Shown: positions 28,754 through 39,900, numbered from the stretch's first letter. The stretch is DNA of 64,000 bases from Peteryoungia ipomoeae (GCF_004912165.1 NZ_STGV01000004.1:1-64000); one strand, 5' to 3'. The notes: generated by a model not told the origin, from the letters alone. Made by a program: numbers and translations.

Positions 28754-28783
28754 TAAATAGCTGTACAATAACTACATCTAGTG

Positions 28784-28818
28784 GGCGCGACCTTGACAAA
28801 GGTCGCGCCTTCTTTTTT
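28784..28818 (+). terminator. Rho-independent terminator of ahcY
   Basis: GGCGCGACCTT (28784-28794) pairs with AAGGTCGCGCC (28799-28809) around a 4-nt loop, followed by TTCTTTTTT. This is a textbook intrinsic terminator 30 nt after the ahcY stop. Confidence 0.93.
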
Positions 28819-28949
28819 GGCGTCTGGCCTTCCCGACCTTGGGCTTCAGCGGTATTGTTTAAACACTTGATTCGTGGGGATTTCGCGCCTCGCGAACACG
28901 GATGTCTTGTCGACGATGCGGCACATAATAAGACGGAGACAGACCGAGA

Positions 28950-31526
28950 ATGTCGGTAGATCAACGCACCCCGCTTGCGCGGGCAACGGCTATGATGGCC
29001 GGTATTCCTGTTTATCGGTCGCTCTGGACCGTGATCGAGGCCAGTCAGGCTGGCCTCTGGCAGCGCTTCACCCGTAAGCAGCTGTTTTCAAGTGTCAGCG
29101 CACTGGCGCCTGCCGCTTTGTTTCCGCAAACGGCCATTGCCCAGCAGATTTATCCCGTGCTGGGTTCGGTCACCAGTGTCGACATGGCGGGCTATGCCCT
29201 CGTTGGCGGGGCTCTGTCGGCTGCACTCGTTTCGGCTTTGTGGTTGCTGCGGCAGCGCAATCGACTTGAGAGCGAAAGCCAGGATCTGCGATCCGCCCTT
29301 TCGGACACTCAGCAGAAGATCTCGCGCTATCAGGCCTTTATCGCAGACAAGAACAGACGGATCGTCATTTGGGATGGCCATACCGGCAAGCCTGAATTCC
29401 TGGGCCAGCTGCCTCCGGAAACCGGCGCACCCCAGGCTGATGTCGATTTTCTTGCCTTTGGCCGCTGGTTGAAACCGCATTCCGCGGCGGAAGTCGACAA
29501 ATCCATCGAGGCCCTGCGCACCGATGCCAGAAGCTTCGACCTTGTCGTCGAAACGCTTCGCGGCGAAGTGATCGAAGTCCAGGGACGCCTTTCCGGCGGT
29601 CGGGCCTTCGCCCATTTTCTCGCACTGAACAACCTGCGTGCGGAGCTGGCCGAACTGAAGATCGAGCGCAACCGTCTGCGTAACTCGATCGCCAATTTCG
29701 AATCGTTGCTGAACTCGATCGAGCAGCCTGTCTGGCAGCGCGACAGCGAAGGTCGCCTGACCTGGGTCAACCAGGCCTATTGCGAAGCCGCCGAGGCCAA
29801 TTCGTCGGAGCAGGTTATCGGCGAGGGTCGCGAGATCCTGCCGACGCTTGCGCGCCAAAAGATCAAAGCGACGGCAACGGCAGAATCGCCGTTCCACGAC
29901 ACCGTGTCGACGGCCGTTCGCGGTGCCCGGACATTCTTCGACGTTGTCGACGTTCGCAGTCCTGCTGGCTCCTGCGGCATGGCGGTAGACGTGTCTTCGG
30001 CCGAAGGGCTTCGCGAAGAATTGCTTCGGACGCTAAAGAGCCACGCCGAGACGCTCGACCATTTGGCCACCCCGGTTGCGATCTTCGATGGCGACAGGCG
30101 CCTACAATTCTACAATCAGGCTTTCTGCCAGATGTGGGAACTCGACCAGAAATTCCTCGATTCTCGTCCGGATCACAGCGAGCTGCTCGATAAGCTGCGC
30201 GCTGCGCACAAACTGCCGGAAGAGCTGAGTTGGAAGTCATGGAAGGAGAATACTCTTTCCGTCTATCGCAGCATCGAGACACAAACCGATATCTGGCATC
30301 TGCCGGATGGACAGACTTTGCGGGTGATTGCCTCGGCGCACCCCCAAGGCGGCGCGACCTGGGTATTCGAAAACCTCACCGAACAGGTCAGCCTGGAAAC
30401 ACGCTACAACACCTTGCTCAGGGTGCAGGGCGAAACGATTGACCACCTCTCGGAAGGTGTCGCGGTGTTCGGGCCCGACGGTCGCATTCAGCTGTCGAAC
30501 CCGGCCTTCCGCGCACTCTGGGGTGTGACGGAAGAGCAAACGGCTGTCGGCACGCATATCCGCCTCATCGAGGCCGCCTGTACGCCGTCCTATGATCGCG
30601 CCGATGGTTGGAAAGCCTTTGGCAGCATGATTACCAGTTTCGAGGATGAGCGGCCGTCCCGTCAGGGAACGCTCGAACTCTTCTCCGGCCTGGTGCTTGA
30701 CTATGCTGTCACGCCGCTCCCGAATGCCCAGACGATGCTGACCTTCGTCAACATGACCGACAGCGTGCGTGCTGAACGTGCGCTTAAGGAAAAGAACGAC
30801 GCATTGCGCAAGGCGGATGAGTTGAAGAACGATTTCGTTCAGCACGTCTCGTACGAACTGCGCTCGCCGCTGACCAATATCATCGGGTTCACCGATCTCC
30901 TGAAAACGCCGTCGACGGGCACGTTGACCGAACGCCAGGCCGAGTATGTGGACCATATCTCGACATCCTCTGCCGTGCTGCTGACCATCGTCAACGACAT
31001 CCTGGATCTCGCGACCGTTGATGCAGGCATCATGCAGCTCGATTATTCCGAGATTGATCTCAGCGATCTGCTAGATGACGTGTCGATGCAGATGACCGAT
31101 CGCCTTCAGGAAGGTGGCGTAACACTCGAAATTGCGGCCTCATCGCAGCTCGGTCATCTGATTGCTGACCGGCAGCGTCTCAAACAGATCCTGATCAAGA
31201 TCCTCACCAACGCCGTCAATTTCGCGCCGGAAGGAAGCACCGTTGCGATGAAATGCTGGCGCGAGGGGTCAGACTTCGTCTTCTCCGTGTCCGACGCCGG
31301 TTGTGGCATTAGCCCTGACGTCTTGGCGACGGTCTTCGATCGCTTTTCGACCAATTCTCGGGGCGGAAAACGCAGCGGTCCCGGGCTCGGACTTTCCATC
31401 GTCCAGAGCTTCGTCAACTTGCATCATGGCAAGGTTTCGATCGAGAGCACTCCGGGCAATGGCACAACCGTGAATTGCCGTATTCCATCAGCCGCGGCAC
31501 CGCATCTGATCGTCGCGGCAGAATGA
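28950..31526 (+). CDS. divL: DivL-type atypical tyrosine sensor kinase
   Basis: An 858-residue protein with an N-terminal hydrophobic segment (about 80-100), a predicted coiled coil, several PAS-like domains (roughly 245-600), a dimerisation helix and an intact GHKL ATPase (ILTNAVNFAP, DAGCGIS, GPGLGLS). The H-box reads VSYELRSPLTNIIGF: Tyr635 replaces the phosphorylatable histidine, the hallmark of Caulobacter DivL. DivL binds the response regulator DivK and controls the CckA-ChpT-CtrA pathway at a cell pole. The position after ahcY and before the tsaE-amgK fusion also fits. Its stop overlaps the next gene (ATGA). Confidence 0.93.
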   Translation: MSVDQRTPLARATAMMAGIPVYRSLWTVIEASQAGLWQRFTRKQLFSSVSALAPAALFPQTAIAQQIYPVLGSVTSVDMAGYALVGGALSAALVSALWLLRQRNRLESESQDLRSALSDTQQKISRYQAFIADKNRRIVIWDGHTGKPEFLGQLPPETGAPQADVDFLAFGRWLKPHSAAEVDKSIEALRTDARSFDLVVETLRGEVIEVQGRLSGGRAFAHFLALNNLRAELAELKIERNRLRNSIANFESLLNSIEQPVWQRDSEGRLTWVNQAYCEAAEANSSEQVIGEGREILPTLARQKIKATATAESPFHDTVSTAVRGARTFFDVVDVRSPAGSCGMAVDVSSAEGLREELLRTLKSHAETLDHLATPVAIFDGDRRLQFYNQAFCQMWELDQKFLDSRPDHSELLDKLRAAHKLPEELSWKSWKENTLSVYRSIETQTDIWHLPDGQTLRVIASAHPQGGATWVFENLTEQVSLETRYNTLLRVQGETIDHLSEGVAVFGPDGRIQLSNPAFRALWGVTEEQTAVGTHIRLIEAACTPSYDRADGWKAFGSMITSFEDERPSRQGTLELFSGLVLDYAVTPLPNAQTMLTFVNMTDSVRAERALKEKNDALRKADELKNDFVQHVSYELRSPLTNIIGFTDLLKTPSTGTLTERQAEYVDHISTSSAVLLTIVNDILDLATVDAGIMQLDYSEIDLSDLLDDVSMQMTDRLQEGGVTLEIAASSQLGHLIADRQRLKQILIKILTNAVNFAPEGSTVAMKCWREGSDFVFSVSDAGCGISPDVLATVFDRFSTNSRGGKRSGPGLGLSIVQSFVNLHHGKVSIESTPGNGTTVNCRIPSAAAPHLIVAAE

Positions 31527-33052
31527 ACGAGCAGACGGCGCCGATCACGATCCATCTGGCCGATGAACCGGCAACCATCCAGTTCGGCGAAGATCTGGCA
31601 CTGGCATTGTCGATCGGCGACTGCGTCGCGCTGGAAGGCGATCTCGGCGCCGGGAAATCGACCACCGCCCGCGCCCTCTTGCGGGCGATGGCGGATGATC
31701 CCGAACTGGAAGTGCCAAGCCCGACCTTCACCCTGGTTCAGAGTTATCATTTGCGTCTGCCGGTCGCACATTTCGACCTATATCGCCTGTCCGACGAAAG
31801 CGAACTGGATGAACTCGGCTTTCATGATGCCCTGAGTGAGGGCATTTGTCTGGTCGAGTGGCCAAGCAAGGCTGCACGTTCGCTGCCGAAAGAAACCATC
31901 TCGATCAGCTTTGCCTTTCCATCATCCGGTGGGCGCACGGTGACGGTTGTGGCACCTGAGCCAAAATTGGCGCGGATCCGGCGTGTCCTGACGATCCGGT
32001 CCTTTCTGGTAGACAATGAATTGGCAACGGCCAAGCGACGGCATCTGACGGGCGATGCCTCCAGCCGAGCCTATGAGGTGATCTATCCCGGCGATGGCGC
32101 AGAGCGCCTGGTGCTGATGGACGCGCCGAAGCGGCCGAACGGACCGCCAATCCGCGACGGAAAACCCTATTCCCAGCTGGTTCATCTGGCAGAAGACCTG
32201 CTGCCCTTCATCGCTATCGATCAGCTGCTTCGCGGCTGGGGCTTCGCCGCGCCTGCCATTCATGCTGCAGATCTCGATCAAGGTATATTGTTGCTTGAAG
32301 ACCTGGGCAGCGATGGTGTCATCGATGCCGAAAGGAAGCCGATCGCAGAGCGCTACCGCGAAAGCGTTCTCTGCCTTGCAGCCATTCATCAGGCGCCGCT
32401 TGAAACGCGGATCGCTCTGCCAGGCGGGCAAATGCACGTCATTCCGGATTTCGACCGGGCGGCGATGAAGTTCGAAACGGAATTGCTGCTGGACTGGTAC
32501 ATTCCGCATCGTCGTGGCGGGGGGGCCGCGACCGCTGAAGAACGCGCGGATTACCTCGAAATCTGGAACGGCCTGATTGACCACCTCGCAGATTGCGAGC
32601 GCTCGATTGTGCTTCGTGACTTTCACTCCCCGAACATCATCTGGCGTGCCGACAAAATTGGGACTGACCGGGTGGGCCTCATCGATTTCCAGGACGCCAT
32701 GATTGGCCCGGCCGCTTATGATGTGGCCTCGCTGGTTCAGGACGCCAGGGTAACGGTTGACCGTGCGCTCATGGACAACCTTCTTTCAGATTATGTAGAG
32801 GCCCGCAGTGCTGATCCGGCCTTTGATGTTGCATCGTTCCACAAGGCCTTTGCCATCATGGCCGCGCAGCGGTCCTGCAAACTTCTTGGCCTCTGGGTAA
32901 GGCTGAAAGACCGGGACGGCAAACCCGGCTATATGGCTCACATGCCGCGCACGATCCGCCATCTTGGCATCGCTTTCGAACATCCGGTGCTTGCCCCCTT
33001 GCGCGCCTGGTATGCACGGGTTGGAATCAATCCATCCGAATCACCGACGTAA
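31523..33052 (+). CDS. TsaE-AmgK fusion: tRNA t6A ATPase plus cell-wall sugar kinase
   Basis: A 509-residue fusion. Residues 1 to about 150 are TsaE, the ATPase of the tRNA t6A37 complex, with P-loop GDLGAGKS (39-46), the S-P-T-F-T-L-V block and HFDLYRL. Residues about 170 to 509 are an aminoglycoside-phosphotransferase-type kinase matching AmgK, which phosphorylates N-acetylmuramate/GlcNAc at the anomeric position; its catalytic region is VLRDFHSPNIIW with LIDFQDAMIGP. AmgK's partner MurU follows 5 nt later. The fusion joins translation fidelity to peptidoglycan recycling; I recall similar fusions in other Rhizobiales. Start ATG 31523 overlaps the divL stop. Confidence 0.92.
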   Translation: MNEQTAPITIHLADEPATIQFGEDLALALSIGDCVALEGDLGAGKSTTARALLRAMADDPELEVPSPTFTLVQSYHLRLPVAHFDLYRLSDESELDELGFHDALSEGICLVEWPSKAARSLPKETISISFAFPSSGGRTVTVVAPEPKLARIRRVLTIRSFLVDNELATAKRRHLTGDASSRAYEVIYPGDGAERLVLMDAPKRPNGPPIRDGKPYSQLVHLAEDLLPFIAIDQLLRGWGFAAPAIHAADLDQGILLLEDLGSDGVIDAERKPIAERYRESVLCLAAIHQAPLETRIALPGGQMHVIPDFDRAAMKFETELLLDWYIPHRRGGGAATAEERADYLEIWNGLIDHLADCERSIVLRDFHSPNIIWRADKIGTDRVGLIDFQDAMIGPAAYDVASLVQDARVTVDRALMDNLLSDYVEARSADPAFDVASFHKAFAIMAAQRSCKLLGLWVRLKDRDGKPGYMAHMPRTIRHLGIAFEHPVLAPLRAWYARVGINPSESPT

Positions 33053-33057
33053 GCCAG

Positions 33058-33792
33058 ATGACCATCAGACAAGCCATGATCCTAGCGGCCGGACTGGGCA
33101 CGCGAATGCGGCCTATTACCGATCGCCTTCCGAAGCCCCTGGTCAAAATCGGCGGAAAGCCGATGATTGACTACGCCATCGAGGCATTGCGAGACGCCGG
33201 CGTCGAAACGCTCGTGGTCAATGTGCACCACCACGCTGACCAGATGGAGGATCATCTGGTCTCCATCACAGATATGCGGATCCTGATTTCGGACGAACGC
33301 AGCCAACTGATGGATTCGGGCGGCGGCCTTGCCAAAGGATTATCGCTGCTTGAGCAGGATCTGCCCTGCCTCGTGATGAATGCCGACCTCTTCTGGGTCG
33401 GCGACGAGGGGGGATCGCAATCCAATCTCGCCCGGCTTTCGCGGTGGTTCGACCCTGAGCGTATGGATATGGCGATGCTCTGTGTAGGGCTGGAAAAGAC
33501 AACAGGACACAACGGCAAGAAAGATTTCTCGTTATCACCTGACGGCAGGCTGACACGTTATGTGGAGGGCGCTACAGACCCAGTGGTCTATGCTGGTGCC
33601 TTCGCTCTCATGCCAAGCTTCCTGGCGGATGCGCCGAAAGAGCCCTTCAATCTCAACCGCTACTTTGATCGTGCCATCGGAGCGGGGCGCCTATACGGCA
33701 TGCGCTTGCACGGGGAATGGCTGACCGTCGGCACGCCTGATGCCATCGCGCCTGCGGAAGCCGTTGTTCAACGCTATCGGAAAGGCGCTTGA
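33058..33792 (+). CDS. murU: N-acetylmuramate alpha-1-phosphate uridylyltransferase MurU
   Basis: A 244-residue nucleotidyltransferase. The signature AAGLGTRMRPITDRLPKPLVKI is at residues 10 onward, and the metal aspartate lies in MNADLFWV. With AmgK it makes UDP-MurNAc directly from recovered MurNAc, bypassing the fosfomycin-sensitive MurA step. It starts 5 nt after the TsaE-AmgK gene. A glucose-1-phosphate-type specificity cannot be ruled out from sequence alone, but context favours MurU. Confidence 0.9.
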   Translation: MTIRQAMILAAGLGTRMRPITDRLPKPLVKIGGKPMIDYAIEALRDAGVETLVVNVHHHADQMEDHLVSITDMRILISDERSQLMDSGGGLAKGLSLLEQDLPCLVMNADLFWVGDEGGSQSNLARLSRWFDPERMDMAMLCVGLEKTTGHNGKKDFSLSPDGRLTRYVEGATDPVVYAGAFALMPSFLADAPKEPFNLNRYFDRAIGAGRLYGMRLHGEWLTVGTPDAIAPAEAVVQRYRKGA

Positions 33793-33794
33793 CG

Positions 33795-36700
33795 ATGGTC
33801 GCGCGGCAGCCGCGGCTCTTCACCATTCCGCCCGGGCGTCCCTTCCTGAACAGTCTTGCCCGAGCGCTCCTCGACGGTCGGCTGATCGAGACGTATCGGT
33901 ATGATCCTGACACCCCACTGGCACTGGCCGGTGTTACGATCCTCGTGCCCACCCGTCGTGCGGCCCGCGTGTTGCGCTCCGAGTTCGTTGATCTCCTGGG
34001 CGGGCGCTCTGCCATTCTTCCCAATATTCGCCCTCTCGGTGAAACCGACGATGACAGCGGCTATTTCGATGTTGAAACGCCATCCTTGATGGATCTCGCG
34101 CCGCCCGTCAGCGGCACTGTGATGCTGCTTGAGCTGGCGCGCCTCATTCTCGCCTGGCGCAATCAGCTGCCGGAAATCGTGCGGTCCATCCACTCAGATA
34201 CGCCACTGGTTGCGCCCGCAAGCCCTGCCGATGCCGTCTGGCTTGGCCGGGCGCTGACCGAACTGATCGAAGCCGCCGAGACAGAGGGCTGTGACTGGTC
34301 CAATCTCGAAAATCTGCAATCGGCCGATTTTGGCTCCTGGTGGCAGCTCACCCTCGCGTTCCTGAAGATCGCATCGGCTTTCTGGCCCGAGCGCCTCAAT
34401 GAACTCGACCGCTCCTCTCCCGCTCGTCACCGGGATGCTGTGTTGCGAGCGGAAGCAGATCGCATTCGAAGGACAGGCTCGACCGGCCCGATCATCGTCG
34501 CCGGCTCTACCGGCTCTATCCCGGCAGCGGCCGAGCTGATCGCGGCCATTGCCGAACTCGAGCAGGGCGTTGTGGTCTTGCCGGGGCTTGATCTGGACAT
34601 GGCTGAAGACGATTGGAGCAAGCTCGATGACAGGACGTCTGCGCTGCTGCGTCCTGATCCCGCGTTGCGTGGCCATCCGCAATATGGATTGGCCCATCTT
34701 CTTCGTGAAATGCGGGTCTATCGCGACGACGTGAAAACGCTTGAGGCATCGCCCAACGATCTGGCCGATCGTGCTGCAATTCTGTCGCAAGCCATGGCAC
34801 CTGCTCAAGCCACCGACACTTGGAAGGCATGGCGAGAAGGGATTGCGACACAACGCGTCCTTGATGCTTTTGCGGATGTGAGCCTGATTGAGGCTGCCAA
34901 TGAACGCGAGGAGGCGACGGCCATTGCGATTGCGCTCAGGCTTGGCCTCAGCAATTCTGAAATCCCAGACAGCCGGGTGGCGCTGATCACGCCCGACCGG
35001 GCGCTCGCCCGTCGCGTGATGGCGGAGCTTGCACGGTTCGATATTGACGCGGACGATTCAGCCGGCACACCCTTGACCGGCACGCAAGAAGCCATGCTGG
35101 CACAGGTTGTAACGGAAGCCTGCCTCCGTCCGGGAGATCCGGTGGCAATCGTTTCACTGATCAAGCACCCCCTTGCGCGGTTCGGTTTCGATGCGGAGAC
35201 AGCCAAGTTGGCTGCCGACACGCTTGAAGTGATCGCGCTGCGTGGGGGTAAGAACCCGCTTGATCTGGCAGAGATCTCGATGCTATTCGAGGAGGGGCTT
35301 GCGGCCCATCTTGAAGACCGGCATCAACCCCATTGGCGTCGCAGCGCTTCTGCCGAAGCCCTGGAATTGGCACGCCTTCTGGCAACGCGCATCGCGGCAG
35401 CGGTCGAGCCGCTGGTATCCGCCCTCGCCCGCACACCGTCGGGGCGCGCGACCAGCATGCGGCTCCCACTCAAAGACTGGGCCGAGCGCACTGGCCGCGT
35501 GCTCGAGGCGGTTACTGTCGACGACAAGGAAAGCCTGGAAGGACTTTGGGGAAATCCCGCGGGCGAAGCGCTTGCCGGCCTGCTCGGCCAAGTTATCGAG
35601 GCTGAGGGCCAGATCGAGGCCGACGGGCCGGAATGGGTCGACATCCTTGTCGCGCTGATGGCAGGCCAAGCGGTGAAGCCACAGGCCATGCGCCATCCAC
35701 GCGTGTTCATATTCGGTACGCTCGAAGCACGGCTTCAGAATGTCGACATGATGGTTATCGGCGGCATGAATGAAGGAAGCTGGCCAAGCCAGACGAAGAA
35801 CAACCCCTTTCTGTCGCGCATGATGAAGACCGAGATCGGTCTTGAGCCGCCGGAACGACAGATCGGCCAGGTGGCCCACGACTTCCAGATGGCCTGCGGC
35901 ACGCGTCAGCTGATCTTCTCGCGTTCGCTTCGCTCCGGTTCGGCTCCGACGGTTTCGTCGCGCTGGCTGCAGCGATTGCTGGCCTTGGGCGGCCATGAGC
36001 TTGAAAAGGCGATGCGGGATCGAGGAGCCCTGCTGCGGCACTATGCCGACCTGATTGACCAGGGGGGAAGCCAGGCCCCCGCCCAGCGCCCCGCACCACG
36101 CCCTCCGGCGGAACTCCAGCCGCGTGCCTTCAGTTTTTCCGAAGTAGGACGCTTCAGACGCGATCCGTATGCCATCTATGCCCGCCGTATCCTGAAACTC
36201 GACCCGGTAGATCCGTTCAATCAGGATCCGGGTGCGGCCGAACGGGGCACGCTCTATCACCGTATCGTCGAACGTTTTGTTCGTGAGGGTCACGATCCGG
36301 CACGACTCGATGCAGAAAAGCTGCTTCGCGATATCACCGACGAGGAATTCGATCGGGAGCGGCTTCCTTTGCACATCGACATCGTCTGGCGGCAACGGTT
36401 TCATGATGTGGCCCGATCTTTCCTGGCCTGGGAACGGGAACGCAAGCCAACCATTCGCCGCTCGCTGACGGAATTGCGGGGCAGTGTCTTGCTGGAACCC
36501 GTCGGCATCACCATCAGCGGCATTGCCGACAGGATAGACATCAAGGCTGCCAATCACGTCGATATCATCGACTACAAAACCGGCATCAGCCCCAGCGCGC
36601 CCCAGGCCAGAAGCCTGCTCGATCCACAGCTGGCCCTGGAGGCGGCAGCCCTGATGCAGGGCGCCTTCAAACCCGTCGGCAAGGCGGTGCCGGAAAACTT

Positions 36701-36980
36701 GCTGTATGTCCGGCTGCGCCCCTCAGACCGCTTTGATGTCGATCAGGTCAATAATGAACTCGCTACCCGCACGGACAACAAGAAATCCGCAGTTGAGTTG
36801 GCTCAGCAATCCGTCGATGAGCTCGGTCGCTTTGTTCATGCGTTGCAAAGCGGCGAACGCGGCTATGTCTCGCGCCTGATCCCAGCAGAACAAAATAGTT
36901 TCGGCGGGGAATATGATCACCTTGCTCGTGTTGCAGAGTGGTCAACGGCCGAACCGGAGGAAGCAGGCGGCTATGACTGA
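33795..36980 (+). CDS. addB: Double-strand break repair protein AddB
   Basis: A 1061-residue subunit of the AddAB helicase-nuclease, the alphaproteobacterial equivalent of RecBCD. The N-terminal half carries a UvrD-like inactive helicase fold (ILVPTRRAARVLRSEF near the start), and the C-terminal nuclease domain contains AERGTLYHRIVERFV and the PD-(D/E)XK core VDIIDYKTG. ATG 33795 follows the murU stop by 2 nt and has AAAGG upstream; TTG 33789 is an alternative. AddAB resects broken DNA for RecA loading. It overlaps addA by 8 nt. Confidence 0.95.
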   Translation: MVARQPRLFTIPPGRPFLNSLARALLDGRLIETYRYDPDTPLALAGVTILVPTRRAARVLRSEFVDLLGGRSAILPNIRPLGETDDDSGYFDVETPSLMDLAPPVSGTVMLLELARLILAWRNQLPEIVRSIHSDTPLVAPASPADAVWLGRALTELIEAAETEGCDWSNLENLQSADFGSWWQLTLAFLKIASAFWPERLNELDRSSPARHRDAVLRAEADRIRRTGSTGPIIVAGSTGSIPAAAELIAAIAELEQGVVVLPGLDLDMAEDDWSKLDDRTSALLRPDPALRGHPQYGLAHLLREMRVYRDDVKTLEASPNDLADRAAILSQAMAPAQATDTWKAWREGIATQRVLDAFADVSLIEAANEREEATAIAIALRLGLSNSEIPDSRVALITPDRALARRVMAELARFDIDADDSAGTPLTGTQEAMLAQVVTEACLRPGDPVAIVSLIKHPLARFGFDAETAKLAADTLEVIALRGGKNPLDLAEISMLFEEGLAAHLEDRHQPHWRRSASAEALELARLLATRIAAAVEPLVSALARTPSGRATSMRLPLKDWAERTGRVLEAVTVDDKESLEGLWGNPAGEALAGLLGQVIEAEGQIEADGPEWVDILVALMAGQAVKPQAMRHPRVFIFGTLEARLQNVDMMVIGGMNEGSWPSQTKNNPFLSRMMKTEIGLEPPERQIGQVAHDFQMACGTRQLIFSRSLRSGSAPTVSSRWLQRLLALGGHELEKAMRDRGALLRHYADLIDQGGSQAPAQRPAPRPPAELQPRAFSFSEVGRFRRDPYAIYARRILKLDPVDPFNQDPGAAERGTLYHRIVERFVREGHDPARLDAEKLLRDITDEEFDRERLPLHIDIVWRQRFHDVARSFLAWERERKPTIRRSLTELRGSVLLEPVGITISGIADRIDIKAANHVDIIDYKTGISPSAPQARSLLDPQLALEAAALMQGAFKPVGKAVPENLLYVRLRPSDRFDVDQVNNELATRTDNKKSAVELAQQSVDELGRFVHALQSGERGYVSRLIPAEQNSFGGEYDHLARVAEWSTAEPEEAGGYD

Positions 36981-39900
36981 TGTGAACAGCGAACCGGATG
37001 TCCTGGCTGGCGATGCCGATCCCAAAAAGTGGCTCGATTGGACAACGACACAGCAGTCGCGCGCCTCCCATCCGGAGCATTCCGCCTGGGTTTCGGCAAA
37101 TGCCGGTTCCGGCAAAACCCACGTGCTGACCCAACGGGTAATCCGTCTGCTGCTCGCGGGCGCGCGACCGTCCTCGATCTTGTGCCTCACCTACACCAAA
37201 GCCGCCGCCTCGGAGATGTCGAACCGCGTGTTTGAACGGCTGGCGGAATGGGTCACGCTTGACGATGAGGCACTTGCGTCACGCCTTAGCGCGATCGAAC
37301 AAAAGCAGCCAGATCGGGCAACGCTTGCCAAGGCCCGGCAGCTCTTTGCCAAAGCGCTAGAGACGCCAGGCGGCTTGAAGATCCAAACCATTCACGCCTT
37401 CTGCGAGGCCTTGCTGCACCAGTTTCCGCTGGAAGCCAATGTTGCCGGCCATTTCAGCGTTCTTGATGATCGGGCCGCCTCAAGCCTGCTTGCCGAGGCC
37501 AGGCGATCGCTTCTGACAGCAACATCCAGCGAGGGCGATGCCCAGCTTGCGGAGGCCTTCGCGCATGTCTTGAGCACTGCCGATGAAACCGGACTTGAGG
37601 GTCTTCTGGCCGATGTCGTTTCGAACCGGCACGCCTTGAGACACTTTGAACAGTCAGCCGCGTTAAACGGTGGCGTGGACACCACCCTTCGCCAGGCGCT
37701 GGGCATTGGGCAATCCGAAACGGAACTCTCGAGGGCTCTGGATTTCTGGCCGCTCCCCGGCCTCACTTCGGAGGTTCTGCCTGTCTATTTGGAGCTTGCC
37801 TTTGAAAAGGGCGGCGAAAAGGTCAGGGACAGCGCCGAAGCACTGGAACGCGCCTTCCTGGAGCGGGAGCCACTGACACGTGCGCTTCTGACCGAACGGG
37901 CCTTCCTCACAAAATCGGAAACGCCAAAAGCAGACAGTTCACTGGTTTCAGCCGCGATGGCAAAAGTAGTCCCGCAGCTGAAGGATGCGTTGGCGATTGC
38001 CCGTGACCATGTGATGCTGATGCGTGATCGGTTGCGGATCTACCGGATGTATCAGGCAACTGTTGCAGCTCTCACCCTCGCAGGCCGGCTTGACCGGGAC
38101 TATGAGGAACTCAAGAAGCGCCGCTCACAGCTCGACTTTGAAGATCTGATTGTTCGGACTTCCGATCTCCTGAAGCGAGGAGATGTCGGTCCATGGGTCC
38201 ACTACAAGCTCGACCAGGGGATCGATCATATTCTCGTGGACGAAGCCCAGGATACGAGCCCGGTGCAATGGTCGGTTATCCGTTCGCTGCGCCAGGACTT
38301 TTTCAGTGGGCTTGGTGCAAGGCCTGTTCTCAGAACCTTCTTTGCGGTCGGCGATGAGAAGCAATCGATCTATTCTTTTCAGGGGGCAAGGCCAGAGCAG
38401 TTTTCGCAAGAAGCACTGCAGACAGAAAGGGCAGTTCTCAACGGCGGCCAAACCTTCAACACAGTTCGTCTTCCCCTCTCCTTTCGCTCGACGCGCTCGG
38501 TGCTTGGGGCCGTCGACAAGGTCTTCGAGGCACCGCAGAACCGCAGAGGCTTGAGTGCTGCGGGAGAGGCTGTCGATCACCAGTCGAGCCGCATTGGTCA
38601 TCCCGGGACCGTCGAAGTCTGGGAGATGATTGCCGCTGAAAAGCAGGAAAAAAGCGAGGACTGGACGGCACCGTTCGATTCGACACCGGAAAGCGCGCCT
38701 TCAGCCCGTCTCGCCCGACGCATTGCCCATCGGATTTCAGAAATGGTGGGTCGCGAGATGATTATTGAGAAAGGCCGCAAACGTCTGGTTCAACCTGGCG
38801 ACATCCTGGTCCTCGTTCGCAAGCGCGATGGCTTTGTCAACGGGCTGACGCGCGCCTTGAAACGCCCTTACAATGTCCCCGTTGCCGGCGCGGACCGCCT
38901 GAAACTGACCAGCCATATAGCTGTTCAGGATTTGCTAGCGCTTGGTCGATTTCTCCTTTTGCCCGCAGATGATCTCTCGCTTGCAGCCCTGCTCAAAAGC
39001 CCGCTGTTCAACCATAGCGAAGACGAGTTGATGGCTTTGGCTGCTGACCGTCAAGACCAGCAATCGCTGTTTCACCGCCTGAAGGAGATATCAGAAGTCC
39101 CGGGCTCGCCCTTCAAAGTGACGGTTACCCAAATTGAGATGTTTATCGATAAATCGAAGACCTTTTCGGTGCACGACTTCTATGCGCGCGTTCTGGGTCT
39201 TCACGGCGGTCGCAAAGCCTATCTCGGCCGCCTCGGCTCCGAAGTAAGCGATATTCTTGATGAATTTCTGGGCTTTGCGCTTGCCTTCGAGACCAGTGGC
39301 CTGCCGGGCCTCCAGTCCTTCGTCTCGACGCTTGAATTGGAAGCACCAGAAGTCAAGCGTGAGCAGGACAAGGAGCGAAACGAAGTCCGCATCATGACGG
39401 TTCATGCCTCGAAAGGTCTGGAAGCGCCGATCGTCTTCCTGGTCGATGGCGGTTCCAAGCCTTTCAACCCCAATCACCTTGCCAAGCTCCGCCTGCTGGA
39501 AGGCTCCAATGGTGCTCCCATCCCTATCTGGGTGCCGTCAAAAACCCAGGCAAATTCGCTCGTGCAGCACGATACCGATCGGCGTCGCGGTCAGGCTGAG
39601 GAAGAATATCGTCGCCTCCTTTACGTCGGCATGACGCGGGCCGCCGACCAGCTGATCATAGCAGGCTATCGTGGCGTGCTGGATACCGGCGAGATCTGGC
39701 ATCGCATGGTCTCGGAGGCCTTAGGCGCCGATGAGGTCCATTCGACTGAGGTGGAACTTTCTGGACCGGATGGCACATGGAGCGGTTTACGCTGGCAATT
39801 CGAAGAGCCCGAACTGCAGCTGCCATTCGACGCGGAATCCACAGAGTTTCAGTCCGAACACAGCTTGCCCCCAACCCTATGGCGTCCGCTGCCGCCACCA

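Noticed and set aside
35283..36557. 424-codon minus-strand frame inside addB
   Set aside because: Shadow frame; addB is continuous and has its nuclease motifs.
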